Below are positions 18,208-25,787 of a DNA stretch of 64,000 bases, one piece after another. Numbering within the stretch: position 1 is the first letter of the stretch; each line of letters begins with the position of its first letter. Under the pieces are notes generated by a model. It was not told the origin of the DNA, did no database searches, and was given only the letters and a program-made list of their open reading frames with translations. The stretch spans positions 62,001-126,000 of the forward strand of contig CAZWGA010000007.1 of the NCBI GenBank assembly GCA_964633285.1, given 5' to 3'. The position numbers were made by a program, and so were the translations under genes. This DNA is from 20CM-2-55-15 sp964633285. Lineage in GTDB: Bacteria > Acidobacteriota > Terriglobia > 20CM-2-55-15.

Positions 18208-19715
18208 TTCGATGCGACCTTTGCGGTAATGGCCTCGGCCGTTGCCGGAAAACAAAGACTCACAGCATAACCCACGGAAGAACAGACGAGAGTTCCGATC
18301 AGCACGTACCAGGTCCAGGCGATCGAAGTCGTAAAGCGAATCACGAGCATGAAGACAAGGGAAAGCGCCATGCCGGTCATGACCCCGTTCTGGCTTGCAC
18401 GGCGTGAAAGCGTTCCGAGCAGAAAGGCTCCCAGCATGGGTCCATAGACAAGCGATGCGATGGTCAAACCGGTCGTGAAGACGGAGCCCCAGCTTCGCGC
18501 CATCACCGCAATGACGATAAGAACAACGCCCCATGCCGCAGTCAGCCATCGCGACAGGTTTAAAAGGTGCGCGTCGCCCGCCTGGGGATTCACCAGAGGT
18601 TTATAGAGGTCGAGCACGGTTGTTGATGATAACGAATTCAGCGACCCGCTGAGATTCGACATCGCCGCCGCGAATATGGCGGCGATAACCAGGCCTGAGA
18701 CGCCATGCGGCAATCGAGTGACAATGAACGTCGGAAATATCTCGTCGTTGCTGGCAAGTTTCGATGTCAAAGGAAACGACCGGTAGTATGCGAAAAGCAT
18801 GATCCCGATCATCAGGAACAGCGCGAATTGAAACAACACAATCAGGCCGCTGAAGATCAACGCCTTTTGGCTGTCCCGTTGATTGCGGCAGGTCAGCAGA
18901 CGCTGCACCATCAATTGATCCGTACCGTGAGTTGCCATCGTGAGACACGTACCACCCAGGAGACCCGCCCAGAACGTAAACGGTACATTGAAATCCCACT
19001 TAAACGACAAGAGCCGGAATTTATTCGCCGCGACTGCTTCCGACGCGATTTGCGGCCAGCCGCCGGGCACGAGATGAAGCAATTGATATGCGGCAAGCAG
19101 CGAGCCTGCGATGTAAATCAGAAGTTGAATCAGATCCGTCCAGATCACCGCTTTGATGCCACCCTCGAATGTATAGAGCAGCGTGAGGAACCCGACAGTC
19201 ATGATCGACCACAACCAGAGATGCGGGAGTCCTGGAACGCTCACACTCAACACAGCCGTCAACACGATCGATGCTGCGAAGACTCGCACGCCTTCCGCCA
19301 GGGCGCGCATGACGAGAAACAACGATGCCGCAAAGTTCTTGGTGGGAACGCCGAACCGGCGCTTCAGCAATTCATACGCGGTCAGGAGTTCGCCGTGGAA
19401 ATATGCCGGAATAAAAAGCAGGCTGATCACGAATCGGGCGATGAGATATCCAAACACCACCTGGAGGTAGGTGAAGCTCCCGCCTTCTTCAGCTCGCGAG
19501 AAACTCGAATAAGCAAGCGCGGGTACGCCGATGAGCGTCAGCGTGCTGGTTTCGGTGGCAACAATCGAAAGACTGATCACGATCCATGAGGTGTTCTTGG
19601 CGCCCAGAAAGTAATCCTTGACGGTTTGCTGCGAACGGCGGAATTGCATGCCGAAGATCGTGATGCCGGCCAGATAGATCAGCAAGACTGCGAAGTCGAT
19701 AGTCGAGAATCCCAT
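18204..19715 (-). CDS. Sodium:solute symporter (SSS family), first gene of peptidoglycan-salvage operon
   Basis: A 503-residue inner-membrane Na+ symporter with about 13 predicted membrane helices. It has the SSS patterns DYFLGAKNTSWIVISLSIVATETSTLT near the N-terminus and ATHGTDQLMVQRLL in the middle, as in sugar and sialic-acid transporters. The start is the ATG at 19715 (MGFSTIDF). A TTG nine bases upstream is an alternative, and neither has a clear ribosome site. It overlaps NagZ by four bases. It is only distantly similar to the second symporter of the operon, so the two probably carry different products, for example GlcNAc and MurNAc. That division is inference. Confidence 0.86.
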   Translation of the reverse strand: MGFSTIDFAVLLIYLAGITIFGMQFRRSQQTVKDYFLGAKNTSWIVISLSIVATETSTLTLIGVPALAYSSFSRAEEGGSFTYLQVVFGYLIARFVISLLFIPAYFHGELLTAYELLKRRFGVPTKNFAASLFLVMRALAEGVRVFAASIVLTAVLSVSVPGLPHLWLWSIMTVGFLTLLYTFEGGIKAVIWTDLIQLLIYIAGSLLAAYQLLHLVPGGWPQIASEAVAANKFRLLSFKWDFNVPFTFWAGLLGGTCLTMATHGTDQLMVQRLLTCRNQRDSQKALIFSGLIVLFQFALFLMIGIMLFAYYRSFPLTSKLASNDEIFPTFIVTRLPHGVSGLVIAAIFAAAMSNLSGSLNSLSSTTVLDLYKPLVNPQAGDAHLLNLSRWLTAAWGVVLIVIAVMARSWGSVFTTGLTIASLVYGPMLGAFLLGTLSRRASQNGVMTGMALSLVFMLVIRFTTSIAWTWYVLIGTLVCSSVGYAVSLCFPATAEAITAKVASK

Positions 19716-19870
19716 TGGTTTCAAAAACTGAAAAATGTCGGCTTATTTTACGTTTTTCCCGGGGCCGGTGTGCGTTTGTTGCGTGCAACTTGTTGAAATA
19801 AATTAACGTCACACTGGCAGATTGATTGCTATGTGTCCTTACCATACATTGCGGTGCCCAGGAGACGATT
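19716..19870. promoter_or_regulatory. Divergent regulatory region of salvage operon and secreted subtilisin
   Basis: A 155-base gap with an exact dyad GTTGCGTGCAAC at 19778-19789 that could bind a repressor serving the salvage operon. A sigma-54-like element facing the subtilisin gene is listed separately. No clear sigma-70 promoter was found for the minus-strand operon. Confidence 0.3.
19815..19830 (+). promoter_or_regulatory. Candidate sigma-54 (-24/-12) promoter
   Basis: TGGCAGATTGATTGCT matches the -24/-12 consensus TGGCACG-N4-TTGCW at all but two positions. The invariant GG (19816-19817) and GC (19828-19829) have exactly ten bases between them. Transcription would start near 19842, just ahead of the AGGAGA ribosome site of the subtilisin gene at 19871. 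The enhancer protein is not in the window. Confidence 0.45.
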
Positions 19871-22129
19871 TTGAAAAGAGGGACCTTTACATTCGCCTTT
19901 CTGGCCGCACTTCTGACGGTTTTCTTTGCCACGGCGCAGCAGACTCCGAGAAAGAAAACCGGGGTCATTGTGCGCGTCAGCAAACCCTACGACAGGGTCA
20001 GGAACGCTATTCGCAGCCTCGGCGGTGATATTACTTACGAATTTCAGAATGTCGATGCGATTGCGGCCAGCGTGCCGGACGACCAGATGGTTTCGCTTTC
20101 CGCGTTAAGCGACGTTGCCGGCCTATATAAGGATGTTACGGTGAAGCCCCTGAAGGGCCTCACGGCCGTCAAGCTGGGATCGCGCCCGTCCGTGCAATTG
20201 AACAGCAGCGACATCGTCCGGTTGAGCGGTCTGCAACCGCATCGGGACGGCAACCAGGGTCAGGGAATCGTCGTCGCTGAAATCGACACAGGAATTGCAA
20301 ATGCTCCCCAGGTGAACTCCCTTTCAGGTTCCATCGCCGGAGGGGAGAGCATGGTAGCCGGCGATCCTTTGTCAGCGACAAGCACACTGAACGATCCGCA
20401 TGGGACCGAAGTCGCTTCCCTTATCGCCGCTCACTCGGGTTTCATTTTTTCCAACGATTCGACGCTGGTTCAGTCTCTGCGCATCAACGATCCGTCCAGT
20501 CTGATTGCGTGCCCGGATCCGAGATTTCCCGGTTGTACCTCGTCGCAGTCGGTCGTTCCGATGATCGGGTCGGCGCCGCAAGCGCAACTGTATGCGCTCA
20601 AGATTTTCGATTCTCGCGGAACGCCCGCACCCAAATCACGCGTGATCGCGGCCATGGACCGCGTTATCACGATTCGCCGAAACTACGACCGAGGCATGCC
20701 CGCCGTGCCGATCAACTTGCCATGTGGCACGGAAGAGAAGCCATGCCAATTCAATTCGCTTCCTATTCAGGTTATAAACATGAGTTTCGGCGGACCCACG
20801 CTGTTTGCCGGACGTGATCTGGAAGATGAATTGACGGAGCGTTTGCTGGATGCCGGTATTACTCCTGTTGTTTCCGCCGGCAACGATGGGTTTACGGCAA
20901 TGACCGGCAACAGCCCCGGCACCGGCCGCGGCGCGATCACCGTCGGAGCCGAAAGTATCGCGTCACAGGAACGAATCCTGGCCGATCTCTTTCTTGGACT
21001 CGGTTACGGCCCGCTCTACCGGGCGAATAAAATCGATCAGACCGCATGGTTCAGCTCGCGCGGGCCTACAGCAGATGGACGGTTCGATCCTGATCTTATT
21101 GCTAGCGGCGAAGGGAATTACGTTCAAGCCGCGGACGGGAGCATCGATTTCGTCACCGGCTCATCGTTCTCGAGCCCGGCGGTTTCCGGCGGCGCGGCGG
21201 TAATCCTGAGTGCGGTTCGCCGCGGTTTGTACAGCGCGACTCAGATACGGAATGCCCTTATTGAAACGGGCAATCCGAGAAGCGTCGGCGACGGTTCATC
21301 ACAAATCGATGAGGGCCACGGTGTGGTCGATATCAATGGCGCACTCAACCGCCTCCGAAGCGGGCAGGTGAGTTCGGCTCTGACGCCGGTTAATCCGGGA
21401 AGCAGTGTTGCCGGCAATATTCGGCCGTTGGGCTTCAGTCCGATTCAATTTCAGAACGATGTTTTTTCGACTTCGCTTCATGCTCTCCGTCCAGGTGAAG
21501 TCGCTCAATTCTTCGTTCAAACGTCCATCGACGCCAATCAACTGACGGTCCGCGTTCGCAACGTCAATCCGGAACTGCCGCCTTTCAAGCAGAATCCGTT
21601 GTTCGGCGATGATGTCCACCTGCAGGTCGCAGACGCGCCGACATCCTTTTTCTCCGGCCGAGCGGATGAATTTGTCGCGGCAGACAAACAGTTCACTTTT
21701 GATCAATTGATGCCCGGCCTCGTGCGCGTCGCCATTCAAGGCGACTGGACGAATGCGGGCCGGGTCTCCGCCGATCTTTCAATCCAACGGCAGCGGCGCA
21801 CGCTGTTGCCGGATACGTCGAACGGAACCATTACAGACCGCCAGACGGTCGCGATTCCGGTCAGTATTCAAGCTGGAAAGCAGACAGCGTCCTTCGAACT
21901 GTTCTGGAACAGCGACTGGAGCGCGTACCCCACCAACGATCTCGACATGATCCTTTGCCCGCCGGGCGTACCCTTCGGTTCAGCGTGCAATTTCGAAGGA
22001 GCCACGCTGAACAGTCCCGAACGCGTCGTCCTTACAAAACCGCTCGCAGGCACGTGGACAGTTTACGTGGTCGGATTCACTGTAAATACGCCGTCGGAAA
22101 ATTTCAGGCTGCGCACCGCAGGCCAGTAA
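19871..22129 (+). CDS. Secreted subtilisin-family (S8) serine peptidase
   Basis: A 752-residue secreted protease. I choose the TTG at 19871 because AGGAGA precedes it by six bases and a textbook signal peptide follows (MKRGTFTFAFLAALL, cleavage near ATAQQ). The in-frame codons upstream are not signal-like. The catalytic triad is visible: Asp139 in AEIDTG, His177 in DPHGTEVA and Ser432 in GSSFSSPAVSGG, with NMSFGG and SAGNDG as substrate-site elements. A propeptide-like part (about 30-125) precedes it. About 250 residues of beta-rich sequence follow, ending in a pre-peptidase-like fold with the segment AGTWTVYVVGF. It converges on the NarL regulator with only seven bases between. It is probably extracellular nutrient or processing proteolysis. 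Confidence 0.92.
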   Translation: MKRGTFTFAFLAALLTVFFATAQQTPRKKTGVIVRVSKPYDRVRNAIRSLGGDITYEFQNVDAIAASVPDDQMVSLSALSDVAGLYKDVTVKPLKGLTAVKLGSRPSVQLNSSDIVRLSGLQPHRDGNQGQGIVVAEIDTGIANAPQVNSLSGSIAGGESMVAGDPLSATSTLNDPHGTEVASLIAAHSGFIFSNDSTLVQSLRINDPSSLIACPDPRFPGCTSSQSVVPMIGSAPQAQLYALKIFDSRGTPAPKSRVIAAMDRVITIRRNYDRGMPAVPINLPCGTEEKPCQFNSLPIQVINMSFGGPTLFAGRDLEDELTERLLDAGITPVVSAGNDGFTAMTGNSPGTGRGAITVGAESIASQERILADLFLGLGYGPLYRANKIDQTAWFSSRGPTADGRFDPDLIASGEGNYVQAADGSIDFVTGSSFSSPAVSGGAAVILSAVRRGLYSATQIRNALIETGNPRSVGDGSSQIDEGHGVVDINGALNRLRSGQVSSALTPVNPGSSVAGNIRPLGFSPIQFQNDVFSTSLHALRPGEVAQFFVQTSIDANQLTVRVRNVNPELPPFKQNPLFGDDVHLQVADAPTSFFSGRADEFVAADKQFTFDQLMPGLVRVAIQGDWTNAGRVSADLSIQRQRRTLLPDTSNGTITDRQTVAIPVSIQAGKQTASFELFWNSDWSAYPTNDLDMILCPPGVPFGSACNFEGATLNSPERVVLTKPLAGTWTVYVVGFTVNTPSENFRLRTAGQ

Positions 22130-22136
22130 CCGGCAA

Positions 22137-22787
22137 TCAAACGCTTTTGATGAGTCCCTGCCTCAGGGCAAAGCGGATCAGTTCCGTCGTGGTTCTCAGA
22201 TTCAGCTTTTCCATGATGTGCTGACGGTGTGTGTGAACCGTTTTCGGACTGACAAATAGCGCATTGCCAACCTCGCTGGGTGACTTGCCCTCAGCCAGCA
22301 GCAGGAACACCTCCCGCTCTCTTGTGGTCAATGCATCCAGGGATCTCGAATACATTCCCCCGGTTTGAGAGGCATCTGCCAGGCATCGAGATACATTCGG
22401 AGAGAACACCGTTCCGCCGTGAACGACGGTGCGAACTGCGGCAATCAATTCGTGGTCGAGTGAATCTTTCGCAAGGTAGCCCGAAGCGCCGGCGGACACG
22501 GCTTCGGAAATGACCTGATGTTCGAGGTGCACGGTCAGAATAAGGACACGCGAGTTCATCGATTTCAGAATCTGGCGCATGCTCTCGAGGCCATCCTGGT
22601 CGGGCATGGAAATATCCATGATGACGACATCCGGTTTTAATTGCTTTGCGCGCTTGACGGCGTCCGTTCCCGTCGACGCTTCACCGATAACCGCCATGTC
22701 CGGCTCCGCTTCCAGAATGCGGCGGAGCCCCTGACGAAGGATGGCGTGGTCATCGGCGAGGAGTAGTTTTATTTTTTCCGCTGTCAT
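22137..22787 (-). CDS. NarL/FixJ-family response regulator
   Basis: A 216-residue two-domain regulator. The receiver domain (about 5-120) has the acidic DD in LLADDH, the phospho-acceptor Asp in VVIMDISMPDQDG, and the conserved Lys in YLAKDSLDHE. The C-terminal LuxR-type helix-turn-helix (about 150-212) has LTTREREVFLLLAEGKSPSEV and SPKTVHTHRQHIMEKL. The start overlaps the end of the histidine kinase gene by 38 bases, so the two form a translationally coupled pair. They close an operon with a CHAT protein and a subtilisin, which are the most obvious candidates for a shared pathway. The target promoters cannot be read from the sequence. Confidence 0.93.
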   Translation of the reverse strand: MTAEKIKLLLADDHAILRQGLRRILEAEPDMAVIGEASTGTDAVKRAKQLKPDVVIMDISMPDQDGLESMRQILKSMNSRVLILTVHLEHQVISEAVSAGASGYLAKDSLDHELIAAVRTVVHGGTVFSPNVSRCLADASQTGGMYSRSLDALTTREREVFLLLAEGKSPSEVGNALFVSPKTVHTHRQHIMEKLNLRTTTELIRFALRQGLIKSV

Positions 22788-23862
22788 TTTTCTTTCTCAG
22801 TAAATAAGGAACGATCATTTCCACAACCGTTCCCTGACCCTCGGATGTGCTCACACGAAAAGCAGCTCCGAGAGCGGCCATTCGCTGACGAATGGTCCAG
22901 AATCCCGAACTCATCATCCTTGAATTCGAATCATAGAGTGTCCTCGGATCAAATCCTCGTCCGTCATCGTCGACGGTGACCCGGACCTCTCTCTGCGCGA
23001 AACGAACATTGATCGCCAACCTCGATGCCTGCGAGTGGCGCAGCGCATTGCTGATAGCTTCCTGACAACATCTGTACAACGCGACATCGATATCTTTACC
23101 GAGCCGGCGCTGTTTTCCGCGCGTACTGAAGGTCACGCGCACGGCCGCGTGGCGCGATACCTGATGCGCAAGCTCCTTGATTGCGGAAACCAGGCCGAGT
23201 GTGTCCAGGACCGCCGGGTATAACGTGTGGGAGAGATCGCGAATCTTCTCCAGCATCATTCCGACATCCGCGCGCGCGCCCGATAATTCCTTCACGACTT
23301 TACCCATGCGCGGCCGGTCCTGAACGAGGTCCTCCGCCCACTTCAGCATTAATTTCAGCGAGGCCAGCGATTGTCCCAGATCGTCGTGAAGTTCCCGCGC
23401 AATGTGTCTTCGCTCTTCCTCTCGAGCCTGCAATGTCTCGCGAACAAGTTCTGTTTCAGAAACAGCGGACTTCTGAACACGCATCACGGCTGATTGCAGC
23501 AGCAACGCGGACCAGACCTCCGGCGTCATGATTTCCAGCGCCCAACGGGCTTTTCCTGAGCGTTGCCTGTCGATGGAAATGAAACCGGAATCGCTCATTT
23601 CCGAATCGAAGAATACCGTCATTGCATTCTTCAGGGGAGCCGGCCTTTCGTCGTGGGGACGCACTTCGAGTCCCTTGCGGCCGACAACACAGTCCGTCCA
23701 TCGGAGTGGCGCCGGCGCGTAGACGATCCGCATCCGATCTATTCTCGAAATCGCTTTCAACGTTTCGAATGTCTCCAAAATGACTGCTTCCGTTGTAGGA
23801 GCCTTCGTCACCTTTCGCGCAAAAAACGCGATTCGTTGAATATCGGATCGCGACAGCTCCAT
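22750..23862 (-). CDS. NarL-type sensor histidine kinase, cytoplasmic
   Basis: A 370-residue kinase with no membrane segment. Residues 1 to about 140 are a GAF-like sensor region that I cannot assign firmly. The HisKA_3 dimerisation box is REEERRHIARELHDDLGQSL with the phospho-His in ARELHDD. The HATPase domain follows, with the N-box EAISNALRHS, DDDGRGFDP and a final GQGTVVEM. It begins eight bases after the stop of the QAMASLLD subtilisin and overlaps its response regulator. Being soluble, it should sense an intracellular signal, which would fit a cytoplasmic CHAT protein in the same operon. That link is inference. Confidence 0.92.
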   Translation of the reverse strand: MELSRSDIQRIAFFARKVTKAPTTEAVILETFETLKAISRIDRMRIVYAPAPLRWTDCVVGRKGLEVRPHDERPAPLKNAMTVFFDSEMSDSGFISIDRQRSGKARWALEIMTPEVWSALLLQSAVMRVQKSAVSETELVRETLQAREEERRHIARELHDDLGQSLASLKLMLKWAEDLVQDRPRMGKVVKELSGARADVGMMLEKIRDLSHTLYPAVLDTLGLVSAIKELAHQVSRHAAVRVTFSTRGKQRRLGKDIDVALYRCCQEAISNALRHSQASRLAINVRFAQREVRVTVDDDGRGFDPRTLYDSNSRMMSSGFWTIRQRMAALGAAFRVSTSEGQGTVVEMIVPYLLRKKNDSGKNKTTPRR

Positions 23863-23869
23863 CCTTCCC

Positions 23870-25198
23870 CTACTTCTTATTAAGTTTCAAAGCCTGCCGG
23901 ATATTAATCCGGCCCCTCCCGAGTTTTCTTTCGAATCCCGGATTCAGATTGTCGATGAAGTCGGCGGTTGTTATGACCTGAGACACGTCGGATTGACCGT
24001 GCCCCCGCGCAGAAGCAACCACTGCGACCGCTCCGGCGACGATCGGCGCACTGAACGAAGTTCCCCATGCAGCGGCATATCGCCCGCCCGGAACCGTGGA
24101 AACCACGAATGCGCCGGGAGCATCCACCGACACGGCTTTCCCATAATTCGAGAAATCCGCAAGGTGATCGTTAAAATCCGTAGCGGCTACGCCGATGACG
24201 TTCAAATATGCGGCGGGATATACATTCTTGTCTCCGCTGGCATCGTTCCCCACCGATGCCACAACCGCGGTTCCGCTGCCTTGCAGATCGCCGACTGCTC
24301 TTCGAAGCGCGTCCGACTCCTCTTCCGTCGAAAAGCTCATGTTCAAAACATCCACGTCAAGATCGCGAGCCTTGTAGACCGCCTTAATGATCGTGTAGAT
24401 CGATGTGTTTCCATAGGCATCGAAAGCCTTGATCGGCACTATTCTCGCTGATGGAGCGACCACATGAATGACACCCGCAACGAGAGTCCCGTGTCCGAGT
24501 TCGCCCGGGAATGGATCAGGAGTATTTCCGCCGTCAAGCAGCGATGCCATCGCCTGATCCAGCACAAACAGAAATCGTCTGTCGAGCAGCGACGCCATCG
24601 CTTGATCGAGCAGCGATGCCATTGCCTGGGAAAGGCCATCCATCTCCGAAGCGCTTCGTCCATTTACAAGGTCCACGCCGGGATCCAGCCATGGCCCCAA
24701 AGCGGGATGATTGAAATCAACGCCGGTGTCGATGTAAGCCACTCTGGTCGCAGCTCCAGTGCTGATGCTGCGCACATCGCTGACCTCCGTCAGATCAAGC
24801 GCCGGTTGTTCGACGTATGCCTTCAGAACCGTCGTTCCGTAAAATGTTGTCAATGTATGGCCATCCAGCAACGAAGCCATCGCCTGAACCAGTGAAGGGC
24901 TGAGTCCCGCCTGTTCCGGCGAGCGCAGTTTCACGGATCTGTTTTTCTCCACGACTTCGACACTTCTATCGATCTTGAGTTTCTTTAGAGTCTGCTGGCT
25001 GGTGTTATCGCCGGTAATCAGGTAGACGGGTGTATTCGATACATGATCGACGGTCCTGGTGCCATTCGACCGATTCACCTGATCGATGGAATGCCCTTCT
25101 TCGAGGATGACGATAAACTGATCGTCCTCCGGCTGCGCATGTGAAGCGGAAAGTCCCGCCGCCAGCAGGATGATCAACGCCGTAAGGCGAAATCTCAT
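23870..25198 (-). CDS. Subtilisin-family (S8) peptidase with QAMASLLD octapeptide repeats
   Basis: A 442-residue secreted protease. The start at 25198 (MRFRLTALIILLAAG) overlaps the upstream stop as ATGA and gives a signal peptide ending SASHAQ. The longer in-frame extension is rejected. An I9-type propeptide (about 25-95, QFIVILEEGHSIDQV) precedes the catalytic domain. Triad motifs are VAYIDTGVDFNHP, LGHGTLVAGV and GTSFSAPIVAG, all intact. The oddity is four copies of QAMASLLD at residues 105-112, 191-198, 199-206 and 215-222. The last three form a period-8 tract (with RRFLFVLD between) placed between the catalytic Asp and His. It lies in an operon with a CHAT protein, a small beta protein and a two-component pair. 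Confidence 0.88.
   Translation of the reverse strand: MRFRLTALIILLAAGLSASHAQPEDDQFIVILEEGHSIDQVNRSNGTRTVDHVSNTPVYLITGDNTSQQTLKKLKIDRSVEVVEKNRSVKLRSPEQAGLSPSLVQAMASLLDGHTLTTFYGTTVLKAYVEQPALDLTEVSDVRSISTGAATRVAYIDTGVDFNHPALGPWLDPGVDLVNGRSASEMDGLSQAMASLLDQAMASLLDRRFLFVLDQAMASLLDGGNTPDPFPGELGHGTLVAGVIHVVAPSARIVPIKAFDAYGNTSIYTIIKAVYKARDLDVDVLNMSFSTEEESDALRRAVGDLQGSGTAVVASVGNDASGDKNVYPAAYLNVIGVAATDFNDHLADFSNYGKAVSVDAPGAFVVSTVPGGRYAAAWGTSFSAPIVAGAVAVVASARGHGQSDVSQVITTADFIDNLNPGFERKLGRGRINIRQALKLNKK
24533..24628 (-). repeat. In-frame 24-base repeats encoding QAMASLLD
   Basis: Units at 24605-24628 and 24581-24604 are directly adjacent. A third is at 24533-24556 after a diverged unit (24557-24580). 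A fourth, detached copy is at 24863-24886. Each is 24 bases, differing at a few, mainly synonymous, positions. The spacing keeps frame, so copy number could change without breaking the protein. Confidence 0.85.
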
Positions 25199-25611
25199 TG
25201 ATGACTCCGGCCCGCCATCGACGGGACCACACGCCACATTCGCGGTTCTTTGTTCGAGAGCCCTCGAACAAAGAAGCGGCGCTCCCTGCACGTGATCACA
25301 AGATCAAAACTGCCGTTGGGCACGGCGTGGAAAGTAAATTCTCCCAGCGCATTCGTGTGGGTGCGTGAACGATGAACTCCCTGCTGCATGAGAACCTGGA
25401 CATCCGACACAGTATCCAGCGAACTCTCAGCCGGCAGGACCTGCCCTCCAACATGAATACACGTCCCGGCATCCGCTCTTTTCAGCATGAGGTCCAGAAT
25501 CACACCATCACCCTCAAAAATAAGATGGCGATCCTTCAACGTCGTCGAGCGTAACTCGGGTATCGGTTCGGTCCACGAATCAAAAACAAGCGATGCAATA
25601 ATGTCGGTCAT
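25195..25611 (-). CDS. Small conserved protein with carboxypeptidase-regulatory-like fold (CHAT-associated)
   Basis: A 138-residue protein without signal peptide. Its start, LVFDSWTEPIPELRS, recalls a family that I remember beside ECF sigma factors and CHAT genes in acidobacteria and other soil bacteria. That memory could not be checked here. Residues about 55-125 look like a carboxypeptidase-regulatory beta-sandwich (GQVLPAESSLDTVSDVQVL, then TNALGEFTFHAVPNGSFDL). Such domains usually bind partners rather than catalyse. It lies between the CHAT gene and the subtilisin and overlaps the latter by four bases. It may be an adaptor or substrate of the CHAT protein. Confidence 0.65.
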   Translation of the reverse strand: MTDIIASLVFDSWTEPIPELRSTTLKDRHLIFEGDGVILDLMLKRADAGTCIHVGGQVLPAESSLDTVSDVQVLMQQGVHRSRTHTNALGEFTFHAVPNGSFDLVITCRERRFFVRGLSNKEPRMWRVVPSMAGRSHQ

Positions 25612-25637
25612 ATCAATTCTCCATTTGCTTAGCTAAA

Positions 25638-25753
25638 ACCCTCTCCCTCCGGGAGAGGTCGGCGCGCAAAGCGCGCCGGGTGAGGGTCGAAGTGATGGCA
25701 AACATTGGACCCTCACCGGCCGCTTCACGGCCGACTCTCCCAGAGGGAGAGTG
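25638..25753. repeat. Paired inverted REP-like elements
   Basis: Two head-to-head copies of a palindromic repeat (25638-25688 and 25707-25753). Each has a CTCCC-GGGAG hairpin, a second GC-rich hairpin (GGCGCGC-AAA-GCGCGCC in the first; GGCCG-CTTCA-CGGCC in the second), and a GTGAGGGTC end. The pair can fold into one large hairpin and is followed by TTTTTT at 25754-25759. It separates the CHAT gene from the rest of its operon and may protect or terminate transcripts. Confidence 0.7.
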
Positions 25754-25787
25754 TTTTTTCTTGATCGATTTCGTCGGTGTACGGACT

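Noticed and set aside
16810..18270. A 486-codon open frame on the plus strand opposite nagZ
   Set aside because: It mirrors the NagZ-type gene, has an Arg/His/Asn-rich composition without domain motifs and no ribosome site. The opposite strand has all GH3 signatures.
24533..24886. Regularly spaced 24-base repeats considered as a CRISPR array
   Set aside because: Units are adjacent or in frame, encode QAMASLLD within an intact protease, and have no unique spacers or cas genes.
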